This document shows, piece after piece, positions 15,623 through 23,985 of a stretch of DNA of 39,511 nucleotides; the first letter of the stretch is position 1, and the number at the start of each line of letters is the position of its first letter. A model generated the notes under the pieces. It saw only the letters and a program-made list of their open reading frames with translations, did not search any database and was not told where the DNA came from. The DNA lies in contig JBMYRH010000041.1 in NCBI GenBank assembly GCA_049602155.1, positions 1-39,511 on the forward strand. Reading direction: 5' to 3'. The stretch is from JBMYRH01 sp049602155 (lineage in GTDB: Bacteria > Myxococcota_A > UBA9042 > PHBI01 > JBMYRH01). The position numbers were made by a program, and so were the translations under genes.

Positions 15623-18061
15623 CTAGCGGCCCCAGTCGCCAGGCGTCTCCGAGAGTGTGAAGACGAGTTCTGCACCCTCGGCGAGCGTCGCGTGGTCGAT
15701 GAAGGGCTCGGGCCAAGGGGCGCCGTTGACCGTCAGGCCGTGCACATAGAAGCGAGTCGAGGAGGCGCCCTCAGCGCGGACAGAGAGCGTCTTACCACTG
15801 GGTAGGAGGAGGTCTATCGACTCAAAGAGCGGCACGCCTATCCAGTAGCGGTCGGTGCCGCTGATGGCCATGAGCCCCATGGCGCTCAGCACATACCAGG
15901 CCGACATCGTGCCGGCGTCGTCATTTCCGGGGATGCCATCGGGGGCGTCTGAGTAGAGCGCGTCAGCGGCCCAGCGCACCCACTTTTGGGTCAGGTCGGG
16001 CCTGCCCGCGTGGGTGAAGAGGTAGGCCGCGTGGAGGTCCGGCTCATTGGAGTGCCAGTAGTCTTCAAGGGGGAGGAGCGACTCGGGGATGAGCTCGTCT
16101 CCAGCTGCCTCGATGGCGTCGATGTCGGCTTTTCCGCGCTCAAAGAAGCCGGAGAGCTTCTCAGTGAAGGCCTCAGGGGACTCAAAGAGGTCGACCAACG
16201 CGTCGCCTGCGTGCGGCGTCATCCACAGGTACTGCCAGGCGTTGCCCTCGATATAGTCCGGGCCCCAGCCGCCCTCTTGGAGAGGCCGCCAGCTGCCGTC
16301 GGAATTCTTGCCGCGGAAGAACCCCGTCTCGGCGTCCCAGAGGTTTTTGAAGTTCAGCGCGCGCTCGGCGTAGGTCTGAGCCACCTCGTCATGGCCCAGC
16401 GCTTGGGCAAGGGTGCTGATCGCCTGGTCCGCCACGCAGATCTCTTGGGTGCGGGCGACCGACCCGCCGGTGGTGTCCGCTGGCACGTAGCCGTGAGTGA
16501 GGTAGCCCTCGACGCCGACCCGACCTTCGTAAGGTGAGCCCGGCGGGGTAGGGGCCTCGGCGACCAGGCGCATGGCCGTGAGCGCGGCTTCGGCGTCAAA
16601 GTCGGTGAGCCCCTTGGCGTAGCTCTCGCCGAGCACGATGTCGGCCGGGGTCCCGACCATGACGTTGGAGTAGCCGCGCCCTTGAGGCCACTTGGGTAGG
16701 TAGCCCCCCTGGTCGCTCATCGCGACAAGCGAGCGGTTCATGTCCCGCTGGTGCTCGGGGTAGGCGAGCATCAAGAGCGGGTGCTGGGTGCGGTAGGTGT
16801 CCCAGAGCGAGAAGTCTGTGAAGTAGACAAACCCGTCCGAGCTGTGGACCTCGCCATCAAAGCCGACGTAGCTGCCGTCCGCGTCCTCAAAGACCGTCGG
16901 CATGACCAAGCTGTGATAGACGGCGGTGGCCATGACGCGGCGCTGGGCGTCGTCGCCGCCGGTGACCGCAAAGCGGCTCAGCAGCGCCTCCCAGCTGGCC
17001 TCGGTGGCCGCATGGGTCCCCTCAAAGTCCCAGGCGGGTTGCTCGGCCAAGAGGTTGGTGCGCGCCGCCTCAACGCTCGTGAACGACAGCCCGACCTGGA
17101 CCTCGATGACGCCACCCTCTGAGAGGTCAAAGGCCAAGAGCGCGCCGAGCATTGCGCCTGTGCGCTCGGTGACCTCAGTCGAGAGGTCGTCGCCCGCCCA
17201 GGTCGCTGTGCTCTCAGGTGCTTGGTCGATGCGCGCGCTGAAGTAGATGGGGATGCCGCCATAGCGTGTGCTGAAGGCGTTGATGTTGTGGACCCAGCCC
17301 TCGAGCACTTGGCCGCCCTCTGTGACAGTCAGAGCGCCATCTGTCACCTCGCCGTCGGGCACGGTGTGGTTGAGGTCCAAGACGATGAGCGCGTCGCTTG
17401 AGCCCTCGGGGAAGGTGTAGCGGTGGTGCGCGGTGCGGGTCGTGGCGGTGAGCGCCACGTCGACGCCTGAGGCCTCGAGCCCGACGGCGTAATAGCCGGG
17501 CATCGCGACCTCGGTCGCCTTGTCAAAGGGGGAGAGGTAGGCCGCCTCTTGGGTCATCTCTTGAGCGATGGGACCTCGGGTCGGCATGAACATGACATTC
17601 CCATACTCGGGGATGCCGACGCCATGGAGGTGGGTGTGGCTGAAGCCCAAGATGAGGTCGTCATCGGCGTGGTAGCCGCCACAGTGATAGGCACCTGCGC
17701 CCATATAGATGCCATCGGTGTCGGGGCTCACCTTGACCATGCCGAAGGGGGCTTGGGCGCCCGGGACGCCGCTCCCGACATTAAAGCCCACGCCGCCGGT
17801 GCTTATCAGCGGATCGACGTAGTCCAAGAGGCGCCACGGCGCAGGCACCTCTGCGGGCCCTGACGCAGTGTCTTCAGCCACGGTGTCGGGGCCGCTACCC
17901 TGGCCCGTGTCGTCCACGGAGGCCGACGTGGTGACATCCTCGGATGCGGCGCGCGCAAGCTCGGCGTCCATGTCGAGCGGCGGCCCGATGGGGTGCACCT
18001 CTCGTGTGCAGCAGGGGAGGGCGAGGAGCGCCGCGACGAGCCAGCAAAGGGGCGCCCTCAT
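15623..18061 (-). CDS. GH92 family alpha-mannosidase lipoprotein
   Basis: The 812-residue protein has a lipoprotein signal (LLALPC, Cys17) and an Asp/Thr/Ser linker. From residue 79 it is a clear GH92: YVDPLISTGG, GAQAPFGMVKVSPDT, GYHADDDLILGFSHTHLHG, YIEGNAWQYLWM (Glu605, at the place of the family's acid), then a late GNDDAGTMSAWYVLSAMG (Asp714/Asp715, the candidate base region). GH92 enzymes are calcium-dependent exo-mannosidases acting on N-glycans or mannans, so an envelope-exposed mannose-releasing role is likely. Its ATG overlaps the TGA of the upstream kinase gene (ATGA), which suggests translational coupling. Full length and key residues are intact. Confidence 0.92.
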   Translation of the reverse strand: MRAPLCWLVAALLALPCCTREVHPIGPPLDMDAELARAASEDVTTSASVDDTGQGSGPDTVAEDTASGPAEVPAPWRLLDYVDPLISTGGVGFNVGSGVPGAQAPFGMVKVSPDTDGIYMGAGAYHCGGYHADDDLILGFSHTHLHGVGIPEYGNVMFMPTRGPIAQEMTQEAAYLSPFDKATEVAMPGYYAVGLEASGVDVALTATTRTAHHRYTFPEGSSDALIVLDLNHTVPDGEVTDGALTVTEGGQVLEGWVHNINAFSTRYGGIPIYFSARIDQAPESTATWAGDDLSTEVTERTGAMLGALLAFDLSEGGVIEVQVGLSFTSVEAARTNLLAEQPAWDFEGTHAATEASWEALLSRFAVTGGDDAQRRVMATAVYHSLVMPTVFEDADGSYVGFDGEVHSSDGFVYFTDFSLWDTYRTQHPLLMLAYPEHQRDMNRSLVAMSDQGGYLPKWPQGRGYSNVMVGTPADIVLGESYAKGLTDFDAEAALTAMRLVAEAPTPPGSPYEGRVGVEGYLTHGYVPADTTGGSVARTQEICVADQAISTLAQALGHDEVAQTYAERALNFKNLWDAETGFFRGKNSDGSWRPLQEGGWGPDYIEGNAWQYLWMTPHAGDALVDLFESPEAFTEKLSGFFERGKADIDAIEAAGDELIPESLLPLEDYWHSNEPDLHAAYLFTHAGRPDLTQKWVRWAADALYSDAPDGIPGNDDAGTMSAWYVLSAMGLMAISGTDRYWIGVPLFESIDLLLPSGKTLSVRAEGASSTRFYVHGLTVNGAPWPEPFIDHATLAEGAELVFTLSETPGDWGR

Positions 18062-19467
18062 TCGTCTTCGAGGATGGCGAGGTCTTCGAGGACCTCGTCG
18101 ACGCCCTGATAGCGGGCCACGGGATCTTGGCGTGTCATGCGCTCGAGGACCTCCACTGCGTCTTGGGGCGAGTCCATGAAGTCCTCGCTCCCCGGGGTGC
18201 TGAGCTCTTTCATCAAGAGCTCACGGTCCAAGGGGGTCTCTCCGGAGAGCTTGGCGATGTCTTTGTAGGGCGTCTCTCCCGTCAGCAGCTCGTAGAACAA
18301 GATGCCGAGTGAGTAGACGTCGGAGGCGGGGGTCGCGGCCGTCGGGTCCGCCAGGACCTCGGGGGCCACGTAGCGGGCATCGAAGCGCTGTGCGAGCTTG
18401 GTGTGGAGCTCGGGGTGCGGTGTGCCCTTGATGAACGCGAGGTCGAAGTTCACCAGCTTGACGACGCCGCCTGGGCCGATGACGACGTTGAGCGGGCGGA
18501 TGTCTCGGTGGATGACGCCGTGGGTGTGGGCGTGCTTGAGGCCGCGGGCCATCTTGATGATCCAGTCGGCCTTCTCGCTCCAGCTGACGCCTTTATCGTC
18601 CTCGTCCTCGAGGAGCATCTTGAGCGGCCGGCCTTCGGGGACGTACTCGGTCGGGAGCACGAATTTATCGTCCTCCCAGGCGAACATGTCCGCAGTGTCG
18701 ATGAGGTTGGGGTGGGCGCCGAGGAGCCGCATGGCGCCCTGGTCGTGGAAGATGGACTCGATCTGACGCTGCCTCGCCTCCTCTTGGCGATACACGTCGA
18801 AGTGGAACACCTTGAGGATGGTCTCGGGGCGCGTCTTGATGATGCGGTGCTTGGCCAAAAACACCGTGCGTGTGTCGCTTTGGCTGATGCGCTCGATGAC
18901 GTCGTAGAGGCCGATCTGTTTGACCTTCTGACCGGGCCTGGCGTTGCCGAAGAGCGCCCTGTAGATCGCGTCGTGGTCAAAGAGGATGTCCCGCGTCTTG
19001 ACCGGGACGTTCTTGGGGTCGCTCAGGTAATCGGGGGCATCCTCCAGGCGGATGATGCGGGTCGCTTGGTCGTCGCGGACCTTGATGCGCGCCCGGTCGT
19101 CGGTGATGAGGATGGCGGTGTCGACCCACACGCGACCGAGCTTCTCTGCGGCCTTCTTGAGCTTGCTGGCCAAGATCTTCGACTTCTTGTTCGCCAAGGG
19201 GATCGGGCTTGGCTGGACCCTGCCGTTGTCGAAGATCCACTGGTTCATGTCGCCGCGGATCGTCCCTCGGTAGCCCTTCACCTCGACGTGCCAGACGCAG
19301 AACGAGCCGACGACCGCGATGTCGTACTCGTAGGGCATCCCATAGCCCGTGGTGAGCTCGAAGTTGTGGACCAATAAGTAGCTGTCTGGGAGGCGCTCAG
19401 CGAGCCATCGAATCGCCTTGGACTCGCTCGCGTTCTCTGGTTGTCCGAAGCGGTAGATGCGCGCCAA
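18058..19467 (-). CDS. NERD-domain serine/threonine protein kinase, NFD instead of DFG
   Basis: The 469-residue protein is probably cytoplasmic, as no signal or membrane segment was seen. Residues 10-120 form a NERD (nuclease-related) domain with the PD-(D/E)xK-like arrangement YEYD (Asp49) and VEVKG (Glu62, Lys64). A kinase domain spans about 185-465: Lys219 in ILKVF, HRDIRPLN with Asp322 and Asn327, activation segment ending APE at 368-370, then DVYSLGILFYELLTGETPY. The metal-binding DFG is NFD (Asn340-Phe-Asp342). The HRD aspartate is kept, so it may be a weak kinase or work by an altered metal mode. It is coupled by ATGA overlap to the GH92 gene, and divergent from the first DUF1592 gene. 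Confidence 0.9.
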   Translation of the reverse strand: MARIYRFGQPENASESKAIRWLAERLPDSYLLVHNFELTTGYGMPYEYDIAVVGSFCVWHVEVKGYRGTIRGDMNQWIFDNGRVQPSPIPLANKKSKILASKLKKAAEKLGRVWVDTAILITDDRARIKVRDDQATRIIRLEDAPDYLSDPKNVPVKTRDILFDHDAIYRALFGNARPGQKVKQIGLYDVIERISQSDTRTVFLAKHRIIKTRPETILKVFHFDVYRQEEARQRQIESIFHDQGAMRLLGAHPNLIDTADMFAWEDDKFVLPTEYVPEGRPLKMLLEDEDDKGVSWSEKADWIIKMARGLKHAHTHGVIHRDIRPLNVVIGPGGVVKLVNFDLAFIKGTPHPELHTKLAQRFDARYVAPEVLADPTAATPASDVYSLGILFYELLTGETPYKDIAKLSGETPLDRELLMKELSTPGSEDFMDSPQDAVEVLERMTRQDPVARYQGVDEVLEDLAILEDE

Positions 19468-19585
19468 GAGTCCCCCTGGGATGCGCTGCGCCCCATCCCG
19501 AACGTCAGCCGGTTCATGATACCCCGGCCGGCGCTTTCTGCCAGGGTCACATTTCGGAAACCCGAGGGGGGCCTCTGGCGAGGTA
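19468..19585. promoter_or_regulatory. Divergent intergenic region
   Basis: These 118 bp separate the kinase and DUF1592 genes, which point away from each other, so both promoters should lie here. The GC-rich palindrome-like CCGGCCGG near 19527 is the only local feature noticed. No consensus promoter was identified. Confidence 0.35.
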
Positions 19586-21532
19586 ATGCGCTATGGTCCT
19601 CGGGTGTATCGCGCTTGGCCATGGCTGCTCTCGATGTGCCTCCTCGGTTGCGCAGTGGACGCTTCCTCAGAGGTGGCGCCGGACGCCTCCTCAGAGGTGG
19701 CGCTGGACGCTCCGCCTGAGATAGATAGCGCGCAGACACCTGACGCAGCGTCCACCGTTCAATCGCCCGGTGATGCGGAGGCGCCTGATGTCCCGGAGAG
19801 CCTCGACGCCACGGGGGGCACCCCGGACACTGTGCCGTCGGCGCCAGGCGACGCCACGGGGCCCGACGGCGAGACTGCGGTCGCGGATGCGCTTGATCCG
19901 GACGTCGCCTTGGACACCTCGGGGGACGCCGAGGCAGCCGATGTCGCCGCGGAGGACACGGCGTCAGTTGGCGAACAGGGGGTCCCGATGGGGGCCTCGC
20001 CTGGGCGTGCGCCGATGCGCCGCCTGACGCGCAGCGAGGTGGACTTGACCCTGCGTGACCTCACGGGGGTGACCGGGGTGGCGGCGAAGACGTTGCCGCC
20101 CGAGCCAGAGACGCAGGGCTTCGACAACCACGTCGACGCGCAGTCGGTCGGGCCGACCTTCGTCGAGGCGCAGCTGATCATGGCGGAGTCCGTCGCCGCC
20201 GAGGCGGACCTTGAGGTGCTCTTACCCTGTGATCCCGACGTGGTCGGTGAGGTGGCTTGCGGTGCTGACTTCATCACGGTGTTCGGGCGTCGCGCGCTGC
20301 GCCGACCGCTGACGGACGCGCAGCACGCGCGCTTCCTGGCCCTCTTTGAGGAGGGCCTAGAGCCTTGGGGTTTCGAGGACGCGACGCGGCTCGTCCTCAC
20401 GGCGCTGCTCATGTCGCCGCATTTCCTTTACCGCGTGGAGCTCGGGGCGCCAGAGACCGAGGTCGAGGGTGTCGTGCGTCCGTCTCCCCATGAGATGGCG
20501 GCCCGACTCTCTTACCTGCTCTACGGCTCGATGCCCGACGCGGAGCTCGCCGAGGCGGCCGACGCAGGAGAGCTGATGAGCCAGGCGAGCGTCGCCGAGC
20601 AGGCCTCGCGCATGCTCGAAGCGCTCGGGGCGCGCGAGATGATGGACCGGTTTCATCGCCAGTGGTTGCACCTCGACAGGTTGCTCTATATGGCGCCGGT
20701 CTCGGCCAAGTTTGCGTCCTTCCGGACCGAGTCCAGGGTCTTTGTGCAGCGCACGCTCTTTGAAGGGGAGGGGACCTTCTCGGCGCTGATGACCTCCGCC
20801 GAGACCGTCGCGGATGGCGCAGTCTCGCTGGTGTACGGCCAGCCTGACTTCGGTGCCCCCGTGGACTCTTGGATCCCCGGCTCCGAGGGGTTCAAGGCGG
20901 TCAGCTTGGATCCCGCGCGCCGCGCTGGCGTCTTGACGCACCCCAGCGTCCTCAGCGTCAATTCTGTGGGGCCGAGCGCAGCGAAGACGCTTATCCGCCG
21001 CGGGGTCTTCGTCTTGGATCGGATCCTCTGCTCCCCGCTCCCGCCGCCCCCCGACGACATCCCTCAGTTGCCCTTGGACGACGACACCGAGCTGTCGCCG
21101 CCCGACCTCTTGGCGCAGCACACGAGCGATCCAGCTTGCGCCGGGTGCCACGGAGTCATCGATCCTGTCGGCCAAGCCTTTGAGCACTACAGTGCTGTCG
21201 GCGCGTGGCGTGATGTCTATCACGATGGCACCGCAGTCGATGCCCAGACCGCCCTCGTTGGGACCCCCGTGGATGGCCCGTACTCGGACGCCGTCGACCT
21301 CGCCCACGCGCTGGCACACTCGGAGGTCGCCGAGCGTTGCTATACGCGCCATTGGTACCGCTTTGCTCACGGTCGCGCGGTCGAAGAGGACGACGCGGCG
21401 TCCTTTGACGCGGCCCTCGAGGCCTTCCTGGCGTCCGGGGGGGACGTGCGCACCTTGGTCGAGGCCTTGGTGATGACGGACGCCTTCCTCTATCGACCGT
21501 TGACGCCTCCAGAGCTTGGAGGTGCGCCATGA
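19586..21532 (+). CDS. DUF1592/DUF1588/DUF1585 lipoprotein with c-type haem motif
   Basis: The 648-residue protein has a lipoprotein signal (LSMCLLGC, Cys22) and a very long acidic Asp/Ala/Pro linker to about residue 140. Then come RLTRSEVDLTLRDLTG (DUF1587-like), FGRRALRRPLTDAQ...ALLMSPHFLYRVE (DUF1595-like), AARLSYLLYGSMPDAEL (DUF1592), RAGVLTHPSVLSVNS...RRGVFVLDRILC (DUF1588), and a haem-binding CAGCH at 518-522 followed by DPVGQAFEHY and a DUF1585-like end. These domains occur together in planctomycete- and myxobacteria-type cytochrome-like proteins of unknown function. The stop overlaps the next start (ATGA), so it is coupled to the DUF1552 partner. GAGG lies very close to the start; GTG 19604 is an alternative. 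Confidence 0.88.
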   Translation: MRYGPRVYRAWPWLLSMCLLGCAVDASSEVAPDASSEVALDAPPEIDSAQTPDAASTVQSPGDAEAPDVPESLDATGGTPDTVPSAPGDATGPDGETAVADALDPDVALDTSGDAEAADVAAEDTASVGEQGVPMGASPGRAPMRRLTRSEVDLTLRDLTGVTGVAAKTLPPEPETQGFDNHVDAQSVGPTFVEAQLIMAESVAAEADLEVLLPCDPDVVGEVACGADFITVFGRRALRRPLTDAQHARFLALFEEGLEPWGFEDATRLVLTALLMSPHFLYRVELGAPETEVEGVVRPSPHEMAARLSYLLYGSMPDAELAEAADAGELMSQASVAEQASRMLEALGAREMMDRFHRQWLHLDRLLYMAPVSAKFASFRTESRVFVQRTLFEGEGTFSALMTSAETVADGAVSLVYGQPDFGAPVDSWIPGSEGFKAVSLDPARRAGVLTHPSVLSVNSVGPSAAKTLIRRGVFVLDRILCSPLPPPPDDIPQLPLDDDTELSPPDLLAQHTSDPACAGCHGVIDPVGQAFEHYSAVGAWRDVYHDGTAVDAQTALVGTPVDGPYSDAVDLAHALAHSEVAERCYTRHWYRFAHGRAVEEDDAASFDAALEAFLASGGDVRTLVEALVMTDAFLYRPLTPPELGGAP

Positions 21533-22887
21533 GTCCACGCAGTCGGCGGTCATTCCTGCGCGGCCTCGGTGGCGTGATGATGGGGGTGCCTTACCTCGCA
21601 TCTCGGGGCGGTCGCGCGCGCGCAGCGGAGCCTGTGACGCCACCGAAGCGCTGCGTGTTCGTGTTCACGCCCTGTGGGGTGGACGAGGCGTCTCGCGTCA
21701 CCGATGAGGGCTCGACGCAGACCGCCTTCACGCTCGGTCCAGGGCTCGCGCCATTGGCCCCTTACCAGGACCGCATGATGGTCGTGGATGGTCTGCAGCT
21801 GTCCACCTCATCGATGGGCCCTGGCGGCGCTCATCAGGTCGGCATTGGGCAGCTCTTGACGGGGATGCCCTTGCTGCCCGGCGGGCTCTTCTCTCCCTTT
21901 GACGATGGCGACCTCGTCGTCGGCTGGGGTGGCGGCATCTCCGTCGACCAGCGCTTGGCTCAAGTCCTGGGTGGCTCGACGTGGCTGAGGTCACTCGAGC
22001 TCGGGGTCCAGACCCGCAAGGCGCCCGTGCTGACGGTGGGCTCTACGCTGTCCTACCGGGGCCCCAATCAGCCGGTGGCCGCCGAGGACGACCCCCATCA
22101 GGTCTTCACCCGCCTCTTCGGCGCCGGGGGCGCGGCGGGCGCGAGCCTCGAGGTGCTCCGAGCCAAGCGCCTCAGCGTCTTGGACGCGGTCCATGAAGAG
22201 TTCCAGTCCGTGGCGTCGACGCTGAGCGCCGAGGATGCGCAGCGGCTCTCGGACCACGCCGACCACGTGCGAGACTTGGAGCTTCGGCTTCAGAACAACC
22301 TCGCCCCGATAAGCTGCCAAGCGCCCCCTCAGGTCGGCCTCTCGAACCCGAACGACCCGGCGATGTATGGGCTCGTCGGCAGCGTCCAAATGGACCTGCT
22401 CACGACGGCCTTTGCCTGTGACCTGACCCGCGTGGCCACGCTTCAATGGTCACACGCTGCGAGCGAGCACGTGTTTAACGAGCTCGGCGCCAACGGCGAC
22501 GGACACCACACCATCACCCACCTCAGCCAGACGCCCGAGGTGGTGGCGATGCGGGTCGAGATCGAGGCGTGGTACGCCGCGCGGGTCGCTGAGCTCGTGG
22601 CGAGGTTGGCCTTTACTCCCGACGGAGACGGGACGCTCCTCGACAGCACCCTCATCGTCTGGGTTAACGAGATGGGCGACCCGACGCCGCACAGCTTTGC
22701 GCCCATGCCTGTCACGTTGATCGGTGACCTGCAGGGTACGTTCAATACGGGGCGCGTGGTGAAGGTCTTCGGCGCGCCGATGAACAACCTCCACATCTCG
22801 ATCCTCAACGCGATGGGCGTCCCCGACCCTGCGTTTGGGGCGCAAGGGCACAGCTCCAGCGACCTGCCGCAGCTCCTCGCGGGCTGA
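21529..22887 (+). CDS. DUF1552 protein, Tat-exported
   Basis: The 452-residue protein has a twin-arginine signal (SRRSFLRGLGG, hydrophobic core, ARAAEP cleavage region). The body matches DUF1552: a CVFVFTPCGVD start, GPGGAHQVGIGQLLTG, LELGVQ, then LLTTAFACDLTRVATLQWSHAASEHVF, a GDGHHTITHLS motif and a C-terminal MGDPTPHSFAPMPVTLIG segment. The fold resembles alkaline-phosphatase-like/DUF1501 proteins, but no reaction is established. ATGA overlap with the DUF1592 gene implies that the two make a pair. Tat export suits a protein that folds with cofactor in the cytoplasm, whereas its partner receives haem outside. Confidence 0.88.
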   Translation: MSPRSRRSFLRGLGGVMMGVPYLASRGGRARAAEPVTPPKRCVFVFTPCGVDEASRVTDEGSTQTAFTLGPGLAPLAPYQDRMMVVDGLQLSTSSMGPGGAHQVGIGQLLTGMPLLPGGLFSPFDDGDLVVGWGGGISVDQRLAQVLGGSTWLRSLELGVQTRKAPVLTVGSTLSYRGPNQPVAAEDDPHQVFTRLFGAGGAAGASLEVLRAKRLSVLDAVHEEFQSVASTLSAEDAQRLSDHADHVRDLELRLQNNLAPISCQAPPQVGLSNPNDPAMYGLVGSVQMDLLTTAFACDLTRVATLQWSHAASEHVFNELGANGDGHHTITHLSQTPEVVAMRVEIEAWYAARVAELVARLAFTPDGDGTLLDSTLIVWVNEMGDPTPHSFAPMPVTLIGDLQGTFNTGRVVKVFGAPMNNLHISILNAMGVPDPAFGAQGHSSSDLPQLLAG

Positions 22888-22960
22888 GGCTGAGGCCCAC
22901 CTTGCCGGGCCTCACGGGCTCCCCTAACCTGCGCTGCGAGCCCGACCACCAGGAGACGTC

Positions 22961-23506
22961 ATGGCCTCTGAACACGCCTCACCCGATCAATTTGTGCGCA
23001 TCGACCTCCGGTTCTCGGGGTCATTCCTAGAGATGGACAGCGGTGACATCGCGGGGCTCATCGCGCAACCGAACACGCTGACCTTTGAGTGCGATGACGA
23101 CGAGGTCATCGAGGACCTCGCGGACGCCCTTGAGGACCTCGGTCAGGACCCGGAAGCGCTCGTGATCGTCGATGTGGAGGGGGACGGCCTTCGAGGTCCT
23201 GAAGCCTTTGATGCGGAGGCGACGCAGACCTCGGGGTGGCCGCGCTTCAAGGTCGGGGCGCGGTTCACGCGCTTCCTCGCCTTCGGCGCGCCCGCGGACG
23301 AGGCCGCGCTCCGGGCTGTGCGGGAGGCCTTCAGCATGGCGACTGTACGGGCGCAGGGCCACGGCATCATCGCCTACGATGAGTCGCCGTCGGTGACCGT
23401 GAACGTCGTCACCGATCCAGAGGCAGACGTCGATCTGCGCCCGCCACACGAACGCCGCAGCGATGGTTTGGTCGGAGCGATCAACGCCGCCTCGAAGAGC
23501 GACTGA
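22961..23506 (+). CDS. Hypothetical protein
   Basis: This is a 181-residue, acidic protein with a strong RBS (AGGAG) ahead of ATG 22961 and no signal peptide. It has no family I recognise. Visible features are DSGDIAGLIAQPNTLTF, an acidic DDDEVIEDLADALEDLG helix and a Gly/Phe-rich GARFTRFLAFGAP segment. Its last codon is 6 bp from the end of the convergent CBS gene. The size and alternating strands and helices suggest a small alpha/beta cytoplasmic protein. Confidence 0.75.
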   Translation: MASEHASPDQFVRIDLRFSGSFLEMDSGDIAGLIAQPNTLTFECDDDEVIEDLADALEDLGQDPEALVIVDVEGDGLRGPEAFDAEATQTSGWPRFKVGARFTRFLAFGAPADEAALRAVREAFSMATVRAQGHGIIAYDESPSVTVNVVTDPEADVDLRPPHERRSDGLVGAINAASKSD

Positions 23507-23512
23507 GCGACC

Positions 23513-23914
23513 CTAGCGAGGCATCAATGACTGGATGGCTGTCAGGATGTCTCGGCGGCTGATTTGGCCGACGAGCTTCCCGTCGTCGACGACCGGGAAT
23601 CGTCGGTACGGTCGCGTCAGGAAGACCCCCGCCGCGAAGTAGACGTCCATGGTCGAGGGGACGGTCGCTGGTTCGCGGGTCATGAAGTCGGCGACCGTGC
23701 CGCTGGCGCGTTGATGGTCGTCCCCCTTCGCGAGCAGCCGCAGGCAGTCTTTCTCGGAGATCACCCCGACGAGCGCACCGTCGCCGCCGATGACAGGTGC
23801 CCCCGAGATGCGATGTTCCAAGAGGAAATCAACCGCATCACGGATGTCGGCGTCGGCGGTCAGGGTGTGGAGGTTGGTCGCCATGTAGTCGGCGACGGTC
23901 GGCTTCTCGGTCAT
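23513..23914 (-). CDS. CBS domain pair protein
   Basis: The 133-residue protein consists of two CBS motifs: VADYMATNLHTLTADADIRDAVDFLL...ISGAPVIG..G.LVGVISEKD, and VADFMTREPATVPSTMDVYFAAGVFL...RRFPVVDDGKLVGQISRRDI. Stand-alone CBS pairs bind adenosine nucleotides and regulate partner proteins. The start has GAGAG about 6 bases upstream. No partner is evident in the neighbourhood. The gene is complete and of usual length. Confidence 0.92.
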   Translation of the reverse strand: MTEKPTVADYMATNLHTLTADADIRDAVDFLLEHRISGAPVIGGDGALVGVISEKDCLRLLAKGDDHQRASGTVADFMTREPATVPSTMDVYFAAGVFLTRPYRRFPVVDDGKLVGQISRRDILTAIQSLMPR

Positions 23915-23985
23915 GGGAGGCTCTCAGCATCGGGAGGGTCAGGGAGCGGGCATTTTACCCTAAATCGCATGTCAGTGCTCGCCCC

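Noticed and set aside
20357..21643. Long antisense frame across the first DUF1592 gene
   Set aside because: Arg/His-rich mirror of a well-supported gene; no signal, motif or RBS.
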